In this document: positions 10,399 to 20,956 of the stretch, one piece after another
Numbering within the stretch: position 1 is the stretch's first letter
Layout: each line of letters starts with the position of its first letter
Source of the DNA: Lysobacter sp. Root76
GTDB lineage: Bacteria; Pseudomonadota; Gammaproteobacteria; Xanthomonadales; Xanthomonadaceae
Assembly: GCF_001428685.1 (NCBI RefSeq)
Contig: NZ_LMIK01000001.1
Location: 869,695-933,694 of the forward strand
Direction of reading: 5' to 3'
Length of the DNA stretch: 64,000 nucleotides
Notes under the pieces: model-generated
What the model saw: the letters and a program-made list of their open reading frames with translations, nothing else
The model's database searches: none
What the model was told of the DNA's origin: nothing
Position numbers and translations under genes: made by a program

Positions 10399-11112
10399 AT
10401 GAAGTCACTCCTGCCCCTGCTCGCGGCCGCCCTGCTCGGCGCGCTGCTCCCCGCACGCGCGTCCGCGCTGGAACCGTTCGTGGCCGACTATCAGGTCTAC
10501 AACAGCGGCAAGGTGCTGGGCGACGCGACCATGCAGGTGGTGCCCTCCGGCGGCCACTGGCGCATCGACCTGGATATCCGCGCCGAGCACGGCATGCTGG
10601 GCCTAGCCGGTGCCGCCGCGCAGCAGAGCACCGTATTCGACCTGGTCGGCGAGACCTACCGTCCGCTCAGCCAGGCGCTGCTGCGCAAGGTGGCGTTCTC
10701 CAAGCGCCGAGTGGTCGGCGTCTACGACTGGAACAAGCTCAGCGCGCACTGGACCGGCTACGTCAAGGAAGCCCGCCAGAAGCCCATCGCCCTGCAGGAG
10801 GGCGACATGAGCGGCCTGCTGATCAATCTGGCGGTGATCCGCGACGCCCAGCCCGGCAAGACCCTGAGCTACCGCTTCGTCGACGGCGGCCGCGCGCGCC
10901 CGCACCAGTACGTGGTCGCGCAGGAGCTGGAAAGCGTGTCGGTCGCCGATATGGGCTACAGCGCGATGCGCGTGAACCGGGTCCAGAGCGGCAACGAAGA
11001 GACCGTGATCTGGGTCGTGGAGGGCGTTCCGACCCCCGTTCGGATACTGCAGCGCGAAAACGGTCAAGATACCTACGACCTGCGTCTGGTCGAATACCGA
11101 GGAGTTCCCTGA
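10399..11112 (+). CDS. Exported DUF3108 protein, first of a tandem pair
   Basis: A 237-residue protein with a signal peptide (MKSLLPLLAAALLGALLPAR, cleavage after ASA) and a DUF3108 domain: PFVADYQVYNSGKVLG, STVFDLVGETYRPL, VVGVYDWN, GLLINLAVIRD, PVRILQRENG. The frame is open 31 codons further upstream but the signal peptide fixes the start. It is likely periplasmic, function unknown. The stop overlaps the next start by one base (TGATG). The neighbour is a clear paralogue, so the two arose by tandem duplication. Confidence 0.82.
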   Translation: MKSLLPLLAAALLGALLPARASALEPFVADYQVYNSGKVLGDATMQVVPSGGHWRIDLDIRAEHGMLGLAGAAAQQSTVFDLVGETYRPLSQALLRKVAFSKRRVVGVYDWNKLSAHWTGYVKEARQKPIALQEGDMSGLLINLAVIRDAQPGKTLSYRFVDGGRARPHQYVVAQELESVSVADMGYSAMRVNRVQSGNEETVIWVVEGVPTPVRILQRENGQDTYDLRLVEYRGVP

Positions 11113-11810
11113 TGGCCCCTACCCCCAAGGTTCCGTCGCTGCGTCTGTCGCCCTGGCTGCTGGCCGGCGCGTTGCTGACGGCCAGCCTGCCCGCGCTGGC
11201 GATCAAGCCCTTCAGCGCCGACTACACCGCCAGCTACATGGGCATGCAGGGCAACGGCCGCATGACCCTGGCCGCGGCCGGCCCCGGCCGCTGGAAGTAC
11301 AGCCTGGAAGTGAGCAGCGCCCTGGCCAATCTGAGCCAGTCGACCGTGTTCGAGGAAAAGGCCGGCCAGTGGCGGCCCCTGTCGGGCAACGACAGCAGCA
11401 AAGTGCTGACCCGCGGCAAGAACAAAACCGCGACCTACGACTGGAGCCGTGGCGTGGCGACCTGGGGCGGCGACGTCAAGCCCGACCGCGCCGGCCCGAT
11501 CAAGCTGCAGAGCGGCGACCTGGACGCGCTGTTGATCAACCTGGCCCTGGTCCGCGACGCGCTGGCCGGCAAGCCGATGAGCTACCGCATGGTCGAGGAT
11601 GGACGGGTCAAGCAGCTGACCTACACCGTGGCCGGCAAGGAAACCATCGACGTCGGCGGCAAGAGCCAGACCGCGACCAAGGTCACCAGCACCAACGGCG
11701 ACAAGCAGACCATCGCCTGGGTCGTCGACGGCATGCCGGTACCGGCGCGGATCCTGCAGCGCGACAAGGGCCAGGACGCGATCGACCTGCGCGTGCGCGG
11801 CATGCGCTGA
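11112..11810 (+). CDS. Exported DUF3108 protein, second of a tandem pair
   Basis: A 232-residue protein with a signal peptide ending SLPALA and the same DUF3108 blocks as its upstream neighbour: PFSADYTASYMGMQG, QSTVFEEKAGQWRPLSG, TATYDWSRG, ALLINLALVRDAL, PARILQRDKGQDAIDLR. The family recurs downstream of purN in xanthomonads. No enzymatic residues are evident. A strong terminator follows 28 bases after the stop. Confidence 0.82.
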   Translation: MAPTPKVPSLRLSPWLLAGALLTASLPALAIKPFSADYTASYMGMQGNGRMTLAAAGPGRWKYSLEVSSALANLSQSTVFEEKAGQWRPLSGNDSSKVLTRGKNKTATYDWSRGVATWGGDVKPDRAGPIKLQSGDLDALLINLALVRDALAGKPMSYRMVEDGRVKQLTYTVAGKETIDVGGKSQTATKVTSTNGDKQTIAWVVDGMPVPARILQRDKGQDAIDLRVRGMR

Positions 11811-11837
11811 CGCGGCCGGCGACGCGACCCAAACAAG

Positions 11838-11863
11838 AGCCCCGCGAGCGCGGGGCTTTTTTT
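11838..11863 (+). terminator. Rho-independent terminator after the DUF3108 pair
   Basis: AGCCCCGC / GCGGGGCT pair around a GAGC loop (11838-11857), followed by a run of seven T. This is a textbook intrinsic terminator ending the purN-DUF3108 transcript. Confidence 0.9.
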
Positions 11864-11945
11864 ATGCGCCGATGCGCCGGCCGCGCAGGTTTCGGCCCGC
11901 GGGCGCCGCACGGCCGTCCTGTCGGCCCGATCGCGCCCGACAAAA

Positions 11946-11969
11946 GAAGAGCCCCGCAGCAGCGGGGCT
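11946..11969 (-). terminator. Rho-independent terminator after murA
   Basis: AGCCCCGC / GCGGGGCT around an AGCA loop (11950-11969). On the minus strand the stem is followed by CTTCTTTTG, an imperfect T tract, consistent with ending the ibaG-murA transcript. Its stem is identical to the terminator 100 bases away on the other strand. Confidence 0.75.
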
Positions 11970-11997
11970 TTCGGTCGCTGCACCGCCGCCCCGAAGG

Positions 11998-13507
<1,510 letters not shown>

Positions 13508-13827
13508 GTTCGGGGCACAGCCTTGGATTCGGACGGAGGACGACGGTACGCCGGTCGGCGCGATTGCGCGCGCGGCACGGCGAGCCGTGGAGAGTGGGGG
13601 TAACGCCCGGGTGGACGGGCATTCAGCGGACGAACCGCATAGAATTCACGGATTAGCCTAGCGGAAAGCCCCGCGGTCCGGAATGGCGGCAAAGGAACGG
13701 CCCGTCCCAGCGGTCGCCCCGCCCCAGCATTCGGGCAACGCGCGGCGAGCCAGGCCCGCCGACGCGGCCCCGGCCGCCGGCCCCTTTCCGACCCGGAGCG
13801 CCCGGCGCTTCGTCCCCAGAGCGACCT
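13508..13827. other. 320-base divergent spacer between ibaG and kdsD
   Basis: No gene is supported here. The only AT-rich word is ATAGAATTC near 13639-13646, whose TAGAAT (13640-13645) could be a -10 for the kdsD-lpt operon, although that would give a leader of about 180 bases. The rest is GC-rich and without repeats. Confidence 0.4.
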
Positions 13828-13833
13828 GTGCCG

Positions 13834-14850
13834 ATGACGATCTCCCCCCTCACCGCGGCGTCCGCGCCGCACCCGGTCACCGATGCCGGCCTGGCCGCCA
13901 GCGGCCGGCGCGTGTTCGAGATCGAGGGCCAGGCCCTGGCCGCGGTCGCCGCGCGCATCGACGGCGCCTTCACCGCGGCCTGCCGGCTGATGCTGGCGGC
14001 GCACGGGCGGGTGGTCTGCACCGGCATGGGCAAGTCCGGCCACGTCGCGCGCAAGATCGCCGCGACCCTGGCTTCTACCGGCACCCCGGCCTTCTACGTA
14101 CACCCGGGCGAAGCCGGCCACGGCGACCTGGGCATGATCACCGACGCCGACATCGTGCTGGCGCTGTCCTACTCGGGCGAGAGCGACGAAGTGCTGATGC
14201 TGCTGCCGGTGCTCAAGCGCCAGGGCAACAAGCTGATCTCGATGACCGGCCGCGCCCAGTCGACCATGGCCCGCGAAGCCGACGTCCACCTCGACGTCAG
14301 CGTCCCCGCCGAGGCCTGTCCGCTGGCGCTGGCGCCGACCTCCAGCACCACCGCCTCGCTGGCGATGGGCGACGCGCTCGCGGTCGCGCTGCTGGAAGCG
14401 CGCGGCTTCACCGCCGACGATTTCGCCCGCTCGCACCCGGCCGGCGCGCTCGGCCGGCGCCTGCTGCTGCACATCACCGACATCATGCACGCCGGCGACG
14501 ACGTGCCCAGGATCGCCGCCGACGCCAGCGTCAGCGAGGCGCTGGTGGAAATGAGCCGCAAGCGGCTGGGCATGACCGCGGTGGTCGACGAGGCCGGCCG
14601 CCTGCTCGGCCTGTACACCGACGGCGACCTGCGCCGCACCCTCGACGACCCGGGCGTGGACCTGCGCTCGACCCGTATCGTCGAAGTCATGACCCGCGCG
14701 CCCAAGACCATCGGCCCCGAGGCGCTGGCGGTGGAAGCCGCGCAGCTCATGGAAACCCACAAGATCAGCGGCCTGCTGGTGGTGGACGCTGAACAGCGCG
14801 TGGTCGGCGCGCTCAATATTCATGACTTGTTGCGCGCTAGAGTGGTTTAA
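13834..14850 (+). CDS. kdsD: D-arabinose 5-phosphate isomerase
   Basis: Interconverts ribulose-5-phosphate and arabinose-5-phosphate, the first step toward Kdo for LPS. A SIS domain occupies about residues 35-170, with CTGMGKSGHVARKIAATLAS and the SYSGESDEVL binding loop. A pair of CBS domains fills residues 205-335 (DIMHAGDDVP, AVVDEAGRLLGLYTDGDLRR, LLVVDAEQRVVGALNIHDLL). A GTG two codons upstream is an alternative start. It heads the kdsD-kdsC-lptC-lptA-lptB cluster, as in E. coli. Confidence 0.95.
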   Translation: MTISPLTAASAPHPVTDAGLAASGRRVFEIEGQALAAVAARIDGAFTAACRLMLAAHGRVVCTGMGKSGHVARKIAATLASTGTPAFYVHPGEAGHGDLGMITDADIVLALSYSGESDEVLMLLPVLKRQGNKLISMTGRAQSTMAREADVHLDVSVPAEACPLALAPTSSTTASLAMGDALAVALLEARGFTADDFARSHPAGALGRRLLLHITDIMHAGDDVPRIAADASVSEALVEMSRKRLGMTAVVDEAGRLLGLYTDGDLRRTLDDPGVDLRSTRIVEVMTRAPKTIGPEALAVEAAQLMETHKISGLLVVDAEQRVVGALNIHDLLRARVV

Positions 14851-14926
14851 AGGCCAGGATTCGGGATCCGCGATCCCTTTCCCCGCACTACCCGCCTCGC
14901 GGCTCCCTCCCATTCCGAATCCCCAC

Positions 14927-15475
14927 GTGCCCTACAGCCACCTCAACGACTATCCCGCCGAAGTCCGCGAACGCGCCGCCCGGATCCGGCTGGCCTGCTT
15001 CGACGTCGACGGCACCCTGACCGACGGCCGCCTGATTTACGACAGCGATGGCCGCGAGCTCAAAGCCTTCCACGTCCACGACGGCCAGGGCCTGGTGCTG
15101 CTGCGCAAGGTCGGGATCGCCGTGGCCTTCGTCACCGCGCGCGCCAGCACCATCGCCGAGCAGCGCGCGGCCGAACTCGGGGTCGAGGCGCATACCCGCG
15201 TCGCCGACAAGCTGGCCTGCGTGCGCGAGATCGCGCAGCGGCTGGGCCTGGACCTGGACGAGGTCGCCTTCATGGGCGACGACCTGCCCGACCTGAAGGT
15301 GCTGGCGCACGTCGGCCTGGCGGTCGCGCCCGCCAACGCCCACCCCTGGGTGCGCGAGCGCGCGCACTGGCGCACCGGCGCGCAGGGCGGCGCCGGCGCC
15401 GGACGCGAACTGTGCGACCTGTTGCTGGCCGCGCAGGGTCACGCCGAGCGCCTGCTGGCGCAGGTGCTGGCATGA
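14927..15475 (+). CDS. kdsC: 3-deoxy-D-manno-octulosonate 8-phosphate phosphatase
   Basis: A HAD-superfamily phosphatase releasing Kdo. I choose GTG 14927 (VPYSHLNDYPAEV), giving 182 residues, close to the family; the frame is open to 14822 but the extra sequence is Pro/Ser-rich and unrelated. Motif I is CFDVDGTLTDGR with nucleophile Asp26 and Asp28, motif II is the Thr in AFVTAR, and motif IV is MGDDLPD. The stop overlaps the lptC start by four bases, so kdsC and lptC are translationally coupled. Confidence 0.93.
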   Translation: MPYSHLNDYPAEVRERAARIRLACFDVDGTLTDGRLIYDSDGRELKAFHVHDGQGLVLLRKVGIAVAFVTARASTIAEQRAAELGVEAHTRVADKLACVREIAQRLGLDLDEVAFMGDDLPDLKVLAHVGLAVAPANAHPWVRERAHWRTGAQGGAGAGRELCDLLLAAQGHAERLLAQVLA

Positions 15476-16038
15476 GCTGGCGCGGCCTGATCACCGCGAT
15501 CCTGCTGCTCGGCGCGCTCTCCAGCGGCTGGGCGCTGTGGTCGCAGCGCCACAAGGACCGCGGCATTCCGGCCAGCGGCGGGCGCTCGGACTACGTGCTC
15601 AACGACTTCGAAGTGGTCGTGCTGGACAAGCAGGGCAAGGAGTCCTTCACCCTGCGCGCACCCAAGCTGGTGCGCGATCCCAATATCAAGACCATGGACA
15701 TCGCCACTCCGACCTTCCTGATCCCGCCTCGGGCCGAAACCCAGGGCGGCGCCTGGGAAGTGCGCTCCAAGAGCGCCTGGGTCAGCGCCAAGGCCGACGA
15801 GGTGCGCCTGCGCGGCGCGGTCCAGGCCGACAGCACCGACGCCTCCGGCAAACCGGTCGCCATCACCTCCGAGGAGCTGAACGTGTTCCCGGACACGAAC
15901 AAGGCGACTTCGGCGGCCCCGGTTAAGCTGGTTCAGCCGGGCACTATAATGACCGGCTCGGGACTGCAGGCCGATCTCGATACCAAGAACGTCAACATCC
16001 CCAACGTCAAGGTCCGCTATGAAGCGAAAGCCCGCTAA
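15472..16038 (+). CDS. lptC: LPS export system protein LptC
   Basis: A 188-residue bitopic inner-membrane protein. A single N-terminal anchor (about residues 4-22, ITAILLLGALSSGWALWS) is followed by a periplasmic beta-jellyroll with SDYVLNDFEVVVLDKQGK and the family-typical SEELNVFPDTNKATS and [12 protein letters not shown]. LptC passes LPS from LptBFG to LptA. It starts in an ATGA overlap with kdsC and its 3' end overlaps lptA by 20 bases. A perfect TATAAT lies inside its coding sequence. Confidence 0.93.
   Translation: MSWRGLITAILLLGALSSGWALWSQRHKDRGIPASGGRSDYVLNDFEVVVLDKQGKESFTLRAPKLVRDPNIKTMDIATPTFLIPPRAETQGGAWEVRSKSAWVSAKADEVRLRGAVQADSTDASGKPVAITSEELNVFPDTNKATSAAPVKLVQPGTIMTGSGLQADLDTKNVNIPNVKVRYEAKAR
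15945..15950 (+). promoter_or_regulatory. Candidate internal promoter (-10 TATAAT) inside lptC, upstream of lptA
   Basis: A perfect TATAAT, rare in DNA of this composition, lies 69 bases before the lptA start. TTAAGC at 15923-15928, 16 bases upstream, is a weak -35 match. In E. coli lptA-lptB has its own envelope-stress promoter located within upstream genes, so an internal promoter here would be functionally sensible. The match could also be chance. Confidence 0.4.
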
Positions 16039-16546
16039 GCCGCAGGTGCTGTGCCTGGTCGTCGCCCTGCTGGCGGCCACCGCGGCGCATGCGCGTTCTT
16101 CGGACCGCAACCAGCCCATGGACGTCGGCGCCGACCAGAGCAACTGCTCGGTCAGCAGCGACAGCGGTCCGTGCCTGCTCAGCGGCAACGTCAAGATCGT
16201 CCAGGGCACCTTGGTCATCAACGCCGCCAAGGCCGACATCAAGCGCGCCGACGGCGACATCAGCTACGTCACCCTGACCGGCTCGCAGGTCACGCTGAAG
16301 CAGGAAATGGACGACGGCTCGCCGTTCAACGGCCGCGCCAACAAGGTCGACTACGACATGCCGAAGGACACCGTGATCCTCACCGGCAACGCCTACGTCG
16401 ACAAGGGCGGCGATACGATCAAGAGCGACCGCATCGTCTACAACATGAAGACCGGCCAGATCGAAAGCGGCGGCACCGGCGGCCGCGTCAACATGACGCT
16501 CAAGCCCAAGAGCAAGCCCGCCGCGCCGCCCAAGGGAGGCCGCTGA
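16019..16546 (+). CDS. lptA: LPS transport periplasmic protein LptA
   Basis: A 175-residue periplasmic bridge protein with a signal peptide ([20 protein letters not shown], cleavage after AHA) and an OstA/LptA beta-jellyroll: [53 protein letters not shown] and [15 protein letters not shown]. It polymerises between LptC and LptD to carry LPS across the periplasm. The C-terminal tail is Lys/Pro-rich. The stop overlaps the lptB start (TGATG). Confidence 0.94.
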   Translation: MKRKPAKPQVLCLVVALLAATAAHARSSDRNQPMDVGADQSNCSVSSDSGPCLLSGNVKIVQGTLVINAAKADIKRADGDISYVTLTGSQVTLKQEMDDGSPFNGRANKVDYDMPKDTVILTGNAYVDKGGDTIKSDRIVYNMKTGQIESGGTGGRVNMTLKPKSKPAAPPKGGR

Positions 16547-17265
16547 TGCTGGTCGCCCGCGGCCTGCGCAAGGCCTACCGTTCGCGTGAAGTGGTGCGCG
16601 ATTTCGGCCTGACGCTGGACGCCGGCGAAGTGGTCGGCCTGCTCGGTCCCAACGGCGCCGGCAAGACCACCTGCTTCTACATGATCGTCGGACTGGTCCC
16701 GGCCGACGCCGGCCAGATCGTGCTCGACGGCAAGGACATCACCAGCGAACCGATGTACGCGCGCGCCAAGTACGGCGTCGGCTACCTGCCGCAGGAACCC
16801 TCGGTGTTCCGCAAGCTCAGCGTCGCCGACAACCTGCGCCTGGTGCTGGAACTGCGCGACGACCTCGACCGCAACGGCCGCGAGCGCGAGCTGGCCAACC
16901 TGATGGACGAACTGCAGGTGACCCACGTCGCCGACCAGATCGGCGCCAGCCTGTCCGGCGGCGAGCGCCGCCGCGTCGAGATCGCGCGCGCGCTGGCGGC
17001 CAAGCCCCGCCTGATGCTGCTGGACGAACCCTTCGCCGGCGTCGACCCGATTTCGGTCGGCGAGATCCAGCGAATCGTGCGCCACCTCAAGAATCGCGGC
17101 ATCGGCGTGCTGATCACCGACCATAACGTGCGCGAGACCTTGGGCATTTGCGACCGGGCGTATATCCTCAACGAAGGCGGCGTGCTCGCGCAGGGGGCTC
17201 CGGACGCGCTGCTGGCCAATCCCGACGTCCGTCGCGTGTACCTGGGCGAAACCTTCCGTCTGTAA
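16546..17265 (+). CDS. lptB: LPS export ABC transporter ATP-binding protein
   Basis: A 239-residue ABC ATPase driving LPS extraction with LptFG. Walker A is GPNGAGKT at 34-41, the Q-loop is [13 protein letters not shown], the signature is [15 protein letters not shown], Walker B is [13 protein letters not shown], and the H-loop is ITDHNVRET. The [10 protein letters not shown] segment is characteristic of LptB among ABC ATPases. It starts one base inside the lptA stop. rpoN follows after 98 bases, the same order as in E. coli. Confidence 0.97.
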   Translation: MLVARGLRKAYRSREVVRDFGLTLDAGEVVGLLGPNGAGKTTCFYMIVGLVPADAGQIVLDGKDITSEPMYARAKYGVGYLPQEPSVFRKLSVADNLRLVLELRDDLDRNGRERELANLMDELQVTHVADQIGASLSGGERRRVEIARALAAKPRLMLLDEPFAGVDPISVGEIQRIVRHLKNRGIGVLITDHNVRETLGICDRAYILNEGGVLAQGAPDALLANPDVRRVYLGETFRL

Positions 17266-17363
17266 CCTTAGCTCGATTGCGCAGGGTTCCAGGCGTCGTT
17301 TTTCGCCAGCCCTGGAACGCGCTTGCGGCCGCCCGCCCCATCAGGTCGCGTTAGAAACCGAGC

Positions 17364-18803
17364 ATGAAGCCCCGCCTCCAAGCCTCGCTAGGCCAACAGC
17401 TGGTGATGACGCCGCAATTGCGTCAGGCCATCCGTCTGTTGCAGTTGTCGGCGGTGGAGCTGGAAGCCGAGCTGGTCACCGCGGTGGAAAGCAATCCGCT
17501 GCTGGACTGGACCGAGACCGCGATCAGCGTCAGCAACGGCGCCGACAGCGGCGGCGACGAGCGCGAAAGCTCATCTCCCGAATCCTCCGGCGAGGACCGC
17601 GAAGTCCTGCCGCCGGAAGCCGACTGGGGCGCCAGCGACGGCGAACCCTGGTACCAGCGCATCGGCCCGTCCGACCAGGACGACGACGGCCCGGTCGCTG
17701 AACAGGTCGCCGACGCCGACACCCTGCACGACCACCTGCTGTGGCAGCTGCACCTGAGCCCGCTGACCGCGCGCGACCGCCTGCTCGGCGTGTCCCTGAT
17801 CGAGGCCATCGACGACGACGGCTACCTGCGCGAGCCGCTGGACGCGATCGTCGCCTCGCTGGGGCCGGCCATCGACGCCGGCGTGGACGAGCTGACCACG
17901 GTCCTGCACCAGATCCAGCGCTACGACCCGGTCGGGGTCGGCGCGCGCTCGCTGGGCGAATGCCTGAGCCTGCAGCTGGCCCAGCTGCCCGCGGAGACGC
18001 CGGGCCGCGAACTGGCCGGCCGCCTCGCCAACGGTCCGCTCGAGCGCCTGCCCAAGATCGGCGCGGCCGGGCTGGCCAGCGAACTCAAGCTGGAAGTGGC
18101 CGAGGTCGAGACCGCCGTCCAGCTGCTGCGCTCGCTGGACCCCCGCCCGGGCGCCCAGATCGGCGCGATCGCGGCCGATACCTACGTCGCCCCGGACGTG
18201 GTGATCTGGCGCCAGCACGGCCTGTGGCGGGTCGCCCTGGCCGACGGCATGCGCCCGCGGGTGTCGATCCACCGTGCCTACGAGGGCATGATCCGCCACG
18301 CCAGCGCGGCCGACGCCAGTTACCTGCGCGGCCACCTGCAGGAAGCGCGCTGGCTGCTCAAGAGCCTGGAAGCGCGCGGCGACACCCTGCTCAAGGTCAC
18401 CCGCTGCCTGCTCAAGCAGCAGGCCGCGTTCCTGGAATTCGGCGACAGCGCGCTGCGCCCGCTGACCCTGCGCGAAGTCGCCAACGAGATCGGCCTGCAC
18501 GAATCCACGGTCTCGCGCGCGATCTCGCGCAAGTACGCGCGCACCCCGCGCGGGACCGTGCCGCTGCGCGCCTTCTTCGCCTCCGGCATCGACACCGGCG
18601 CCGGCGGCGAGGCCTCCAGCACCGCGATCCAGTCCATGATCCGGCGCCTGATCGAGGCCGAAAACCCGCGCAAGCCGCTGTCCGACGCGCGCCTGGCCGA
18701 GACCCTCAAGGCCACCGGCGTGCCGGTGGCGCGCCGCACCGTCGCCAAGTACCGCGAGGCGATGAGCATTCCGTCGTCGCAGGACCGGGTGCGAATGGGC
18801 TGA
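17364..18803 (+). CDS. rpoN: RNA polymerase sigma-54 factor
   Basis: A 479-residue sigma-54. Region I is MKPRLQASLGQQLVMTPQLR followed by QAIRLLQLSAVELEAEL, the Gln/Leu-rich activator-response segment. Region II is short and acidic (about residues 55-115). The core-binding domain follows, then the helix-turn-helix LREVANEIGLHESTVSRAIS, and near the end the RpoN box ARRTVAKYRE that reads the -24 element. The neighbouring hpf and ptsN are the usual partners of rpoN across proteobacteria. Confidence 0.97.
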   Translation: MKPRLQASLGQQLVMTPQLRQAIRLLQLSAVELEAELVTAVESNPLLDWTETAISVSNGADSGGDERESSSPESSGEDREVLPPEADWGASDGEPWYQRIGPSDQDDDGPVAEQVADADTLHDHLLWQLHLSPLTARDRLLGVSLIEAIDDDGYLREPLDAIVASLGPAIDAGVDELTTVLHQIQRYDPVGVGARSLGECLSLQLAQLPAETPGRELAGRLANGPLERLPKIGAAGLASELKLEVAEVETAVQLLRSLDPRPGAQIGAIAADTYVAPDVVIWRQHGLWRVALADGMRPRVSIHRAYEGMIRHASAADASYLRGHLQEARWLLKSLEARGDTLLKVTRCLLKQQAAFLEFGDSALRPLTLREVANEIGLHESTVSRAISRKYARTPRGTVPLRAFFASGIDTGAGGEASSTAIQSMIRRLIEAENPRKPLSDARLAETLKATGVPVARRTVAKYREAMSIPSSQDRVRMG

Positions 18804-19165
18804 GGCCGGCCGCGAACGCCGCACGCCGCCTCATCGACTGCCTCATCCGCCCTCCGGCAACGTCTGCCGCAAGCGGAAGAAGAAAGATCGAAGCGAAGGC
18901 CGCCTTCACCGCGTGGAGCAATCGCCCCCGCTTCGTGGAACATCCTTCACCTTGCCTCTTAACCTCGTTTTTACTCCCGCACCCGACTTTGGTCGCAATC
19001 CGCGGTCGTAGTGCACGCGAAATCCGCATCGGATCAAGGCTTTTCACGCCAGCCGCCCGATTTCGTGTCTTCCACCCCTTGCGCCTTGTCGCCAGCGTGC
19101 GATGCTGGGCTCGTGGCTCCGGCTACGGAGCCGCATTCCCTAGTTGATGTGTAAGGAGGCCTCCG
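18804..19165 (+). other. rpoN-hpf spacer with leader hairpin and strong ribosome site
   Basis: No gene is supported in these 362 bases. The 3' end holds a 7-bp hairpin GGCTCCG-GCTA-CGGAGCC (19115-19132). Next comes AAGGAGG (19153-19159), a near-perfect Shine-Dalgarno six bases before the hpf ATG. That site lies within the 10-base palindrome GGAGGCCTCC (19155-19164), so pairing could mask it. No sigma-54 -24/-12 element with correct spacing was found. Confidence 0.5.
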
Positions 19166-19492
19166 ATGCGTATCGAAACCCACGGCCAGCAGCTCGAAGT
19201 CACCAGTGCGCTGCGTGACTACGTCGAATCCAAGCTGGCGCGGCTGCAACGTCACTACGAACAGCCTTTCGACATTCGCACCCAACTCAGCCTCGACAAG
19301 CCCGACCATCGCGCCGAAGCGACCGTGAACCTCGCCGGCCGCACCCTGCACTGCGACGCCGCCGCCATCGACATGTACGCGGCCATCGACCTGCTCGCAG
19401 ACAAGCTCGACCGCCTGCTGATGAAGCACAAGAGCAAGCTCGTCGACCACCACCGCGGAGAAAGTCTCGCCCGGAACGGCGAATTAACCTGA
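19166..19492 (+). CDS. hpf: Ribosome hibernation promoting factor (short form)
   Basis: A 108-residue HPF/YfiA-type protein: MRIETHGQQLEVTSALRDYV opening, then YVESKLARLQRHYEQPFDI, ATVNLAGRTLHCDAA and DMYAAIDLLADKLDRLLMKHK. It binds the 30S decoding region and with RMF promotes 100S dimers in stationary phase. Only the N-terminal domain is present, so it is the short HPF and not the long form with a dimerisation tail. It has the strongest Shine-Dalgarno seen in the window. Confidence 0.93.
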   Translation: MRIETHGQQLEVTSALRDYVESKLARLQRHYEQPFDIRTQLSLDKPDHRAEATVNLAGRTLHCDAAAIDMYAAIDLLADKLDRLLMKHKSKLVDHHRGESLARNGELT

Positions 19493-19501
19493 TCGTTCGG
19501 G

Positions 19502-19507
19502 GATAAT
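19502..19507 (+). promoter_or_regulatory. Candidate -10 element for ptsN
   Basis: GATAAT lies 28 bases before the ptsN ATG in the 43-base hpf-ptsN gap. The same word recurs before hemE and mgtE. A -35 box is not evident. Confidence 0.4.
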
Positions 19508-19535
19508 GCGGCGCCTCCCGACGCTGTGTTGAACG

Positions 19536-20009
19536 ATGCCGCTTCATGAACTGCTGAGCGCGCAACGGGTCGCGATCCTGGAGCAATCCAGCGATCGCGA
19601 CGCCGTGCTGGAAGCCGCTGCGCGCCTGCTGGCCGACGGCACGCCGGCCGCGACCGGCGCCGTCGCCGACAGCCTGCGCGCGCGCGAGCGCCTCGCCAGC
19701 ACCGCCATCGGCCACGGCGTGGCCATCCCGCACGGCCGCAGCGCCCTGTTCGGCGACAGCCGCGGCGCCTTTCTGCGCCTCGAACAACCGGTAGACTTCG
19801 GCGCTGCCGACGGCGAAAAGGTCGACCTGGTGCTCGCCATGACCGTACCCGAACACTACGTGCAACAGCATCTGCAACTGCTGGCCGAACTGGCCGAGCA
19901 CTTCGGCGACGCCGAATTCCGCGCCGCCCTGCGCGGCGCGGCCGACGTCGACGAGCTGAGCCGGCGCCTGCTCGGCGGCGACGCCCTGCGCAGCGGGGCG
20001 CGCGCATGA
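19536..20009 (+). CDS. ptsN: PTS nitrogen-regulatory EIIA protein
   Basis: A 157-residue fructose-type EIIA domain. The phosphorylated histidine is His66 in [13 protein letters not shown]. The tail [19 protein letters not shown] is typical. EIIA-Ntr relays the phosphate state of EI/HPr to targets such as potassium transport and sigma-54-linked processes. Its stop overlaps the hprK start by four bases, so the kinase/phosphorylase of HPr is made together with an HPr-phosphate acceptor. Confidence 0.95.
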   Translation: MPLHELLSAQRVAILEQSSDRDAVLEAAARLLADGTPAATGAVADSLRARERLASTAIGHGVAIPHGRSALFGDSRGAFLRLEQPVDFGAADGEKVDLVLAMTVPEHYVQQHLQLLAELAEHFGDAEFRAALRGAADVDELSRRLLGGDALRSGARA

Positions 20010-20956
20010 CCACCAGCATCAGCGCCGGGGAACTGTTCGAACAGCAACGCGAACGCCTGAGCCTGCGCTGGCTGGCCGGGCAACGCGGCGACGACCGCGT
20101 GGTCGAAGCGGTGGAGACGGTCGCGCGGCGGCCGTCGCTGGCCGGTTATCTCAACGCGATCTACCCCAACAAGGTGCAGATCCTCGGCAGCGAGGAACTG
20201 TCCTGGCTGGACGGGCTGGACTCGCGCCTGCGCTGGGAAACCATCGAAAAGATCATCCAGTTCCGCCCGCTGGCGCTGGTGATCAGCAAGGACCAGGCCT
20301 GTCCCGAGGACCTGCGCCAGGCCGCCGAGGAAAGCGGCACCGCGCTGTGGGTCTCGCCGCGGCGCGGCCACGAACTGCTCAACCATCTGCAGTACCACCT
20401 GGCCCGCACCCTGGCGCCGCGCATCACCATGCACGGCGTGTTCATGGAGATCTACTCGATCGGCGTGCTGATCACCGGCGAGTCCGGATCGGGCAAGAGC
20501 GAGCTGGCGCTGGAACTGGTCACGCGCGGCCACCGCCTGGTCGCCGACGACGCGCCCGAGTTCACCCAGATCGCGCCCGACGTGCTCGACGGCACCTGCC
20601 CCGAGATGTTGCAGGACCTGCTCGAAGTGCGCGGCCTGGGCGTGCTCAACATCCGCCAGATGTTCGGCGACACCGCGGTCAAGAACAACAAATACCTGCG
20701 CCTGATCGTGCACCTGACCAAGCCGATGACCGAGCCCCTGCCCTCGGGCATCGAGCGCCTCACCGGCGACACCGGCCTGCGCCGCGTGCTCGACCTGGAC
20801 GTGCCGGTGATCACGCTGCCGGTCATGCCCGGCCGCAACCTCGCGGTGCTGACCGAAGCCGCGACCCGTCTGCACAGCCTGCGCATGAAGGGCCTGGATC
20901 CGGCCGCGGCCTTCATCGCGCGCCACAGCAATTTCCTCGAGCGCGGCGAATCATGA
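20006..20956 (+). CDS. hprK: HPr kinase/phosphorylase
   Basis: A 316-residue bifunctional enzyme that phosphorylates HPr on Ser46 and reverses it. The N-terminal domain spans about 1-130; the catalytic domain has Walker A GESGSGKS at 158-165, the conserved LVADDAPEF, and the HprK signature [17 protein letters not shown]. HprK is best known from Firmicutes but occurs in many proteobacteria beside ptsN, where it probably serves regulation. The HPr here (23341-23610) retains Ser46. It overlaps ptsN and rapZ by four bases each. Confidence 0.95.
   Translation: MTTSISAGELFEQQRERLSLRWLAGQRGDDRVVEAVETVARRPSLAGYLNAIYPNKVQILGSEELSWLDGLDSRLRWETIEKIIQFRPLALVISKDQACPEDLRQAAEESGTALWVSPRRGHELLNHLQYHLARTLAPRITMHGVFMEIYSIGVLITGESGSGKSELALELVTRGHRLVADDAPEFTQIAPDVLDGTCPEMLQDLLEVRGLGVLNIRQMFGDTAVKNNKYLRLIVHLTKPMTEPLPSGIERLTGDTGLRRVLDLDVPVITLPVMPGRNLAVLTEAATRLHSLRMKGLDPAAAFIARHSNFLERGES

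Noticed and set aside
18930-18960. Possible sigma-54 promoter (GTGGAACATCCTTCACCTTG) before hpf
   Set aside because: The GG and GC doublets are 15 bases apart instead of the required 10, so it does not meet the -24/-12 spacing.
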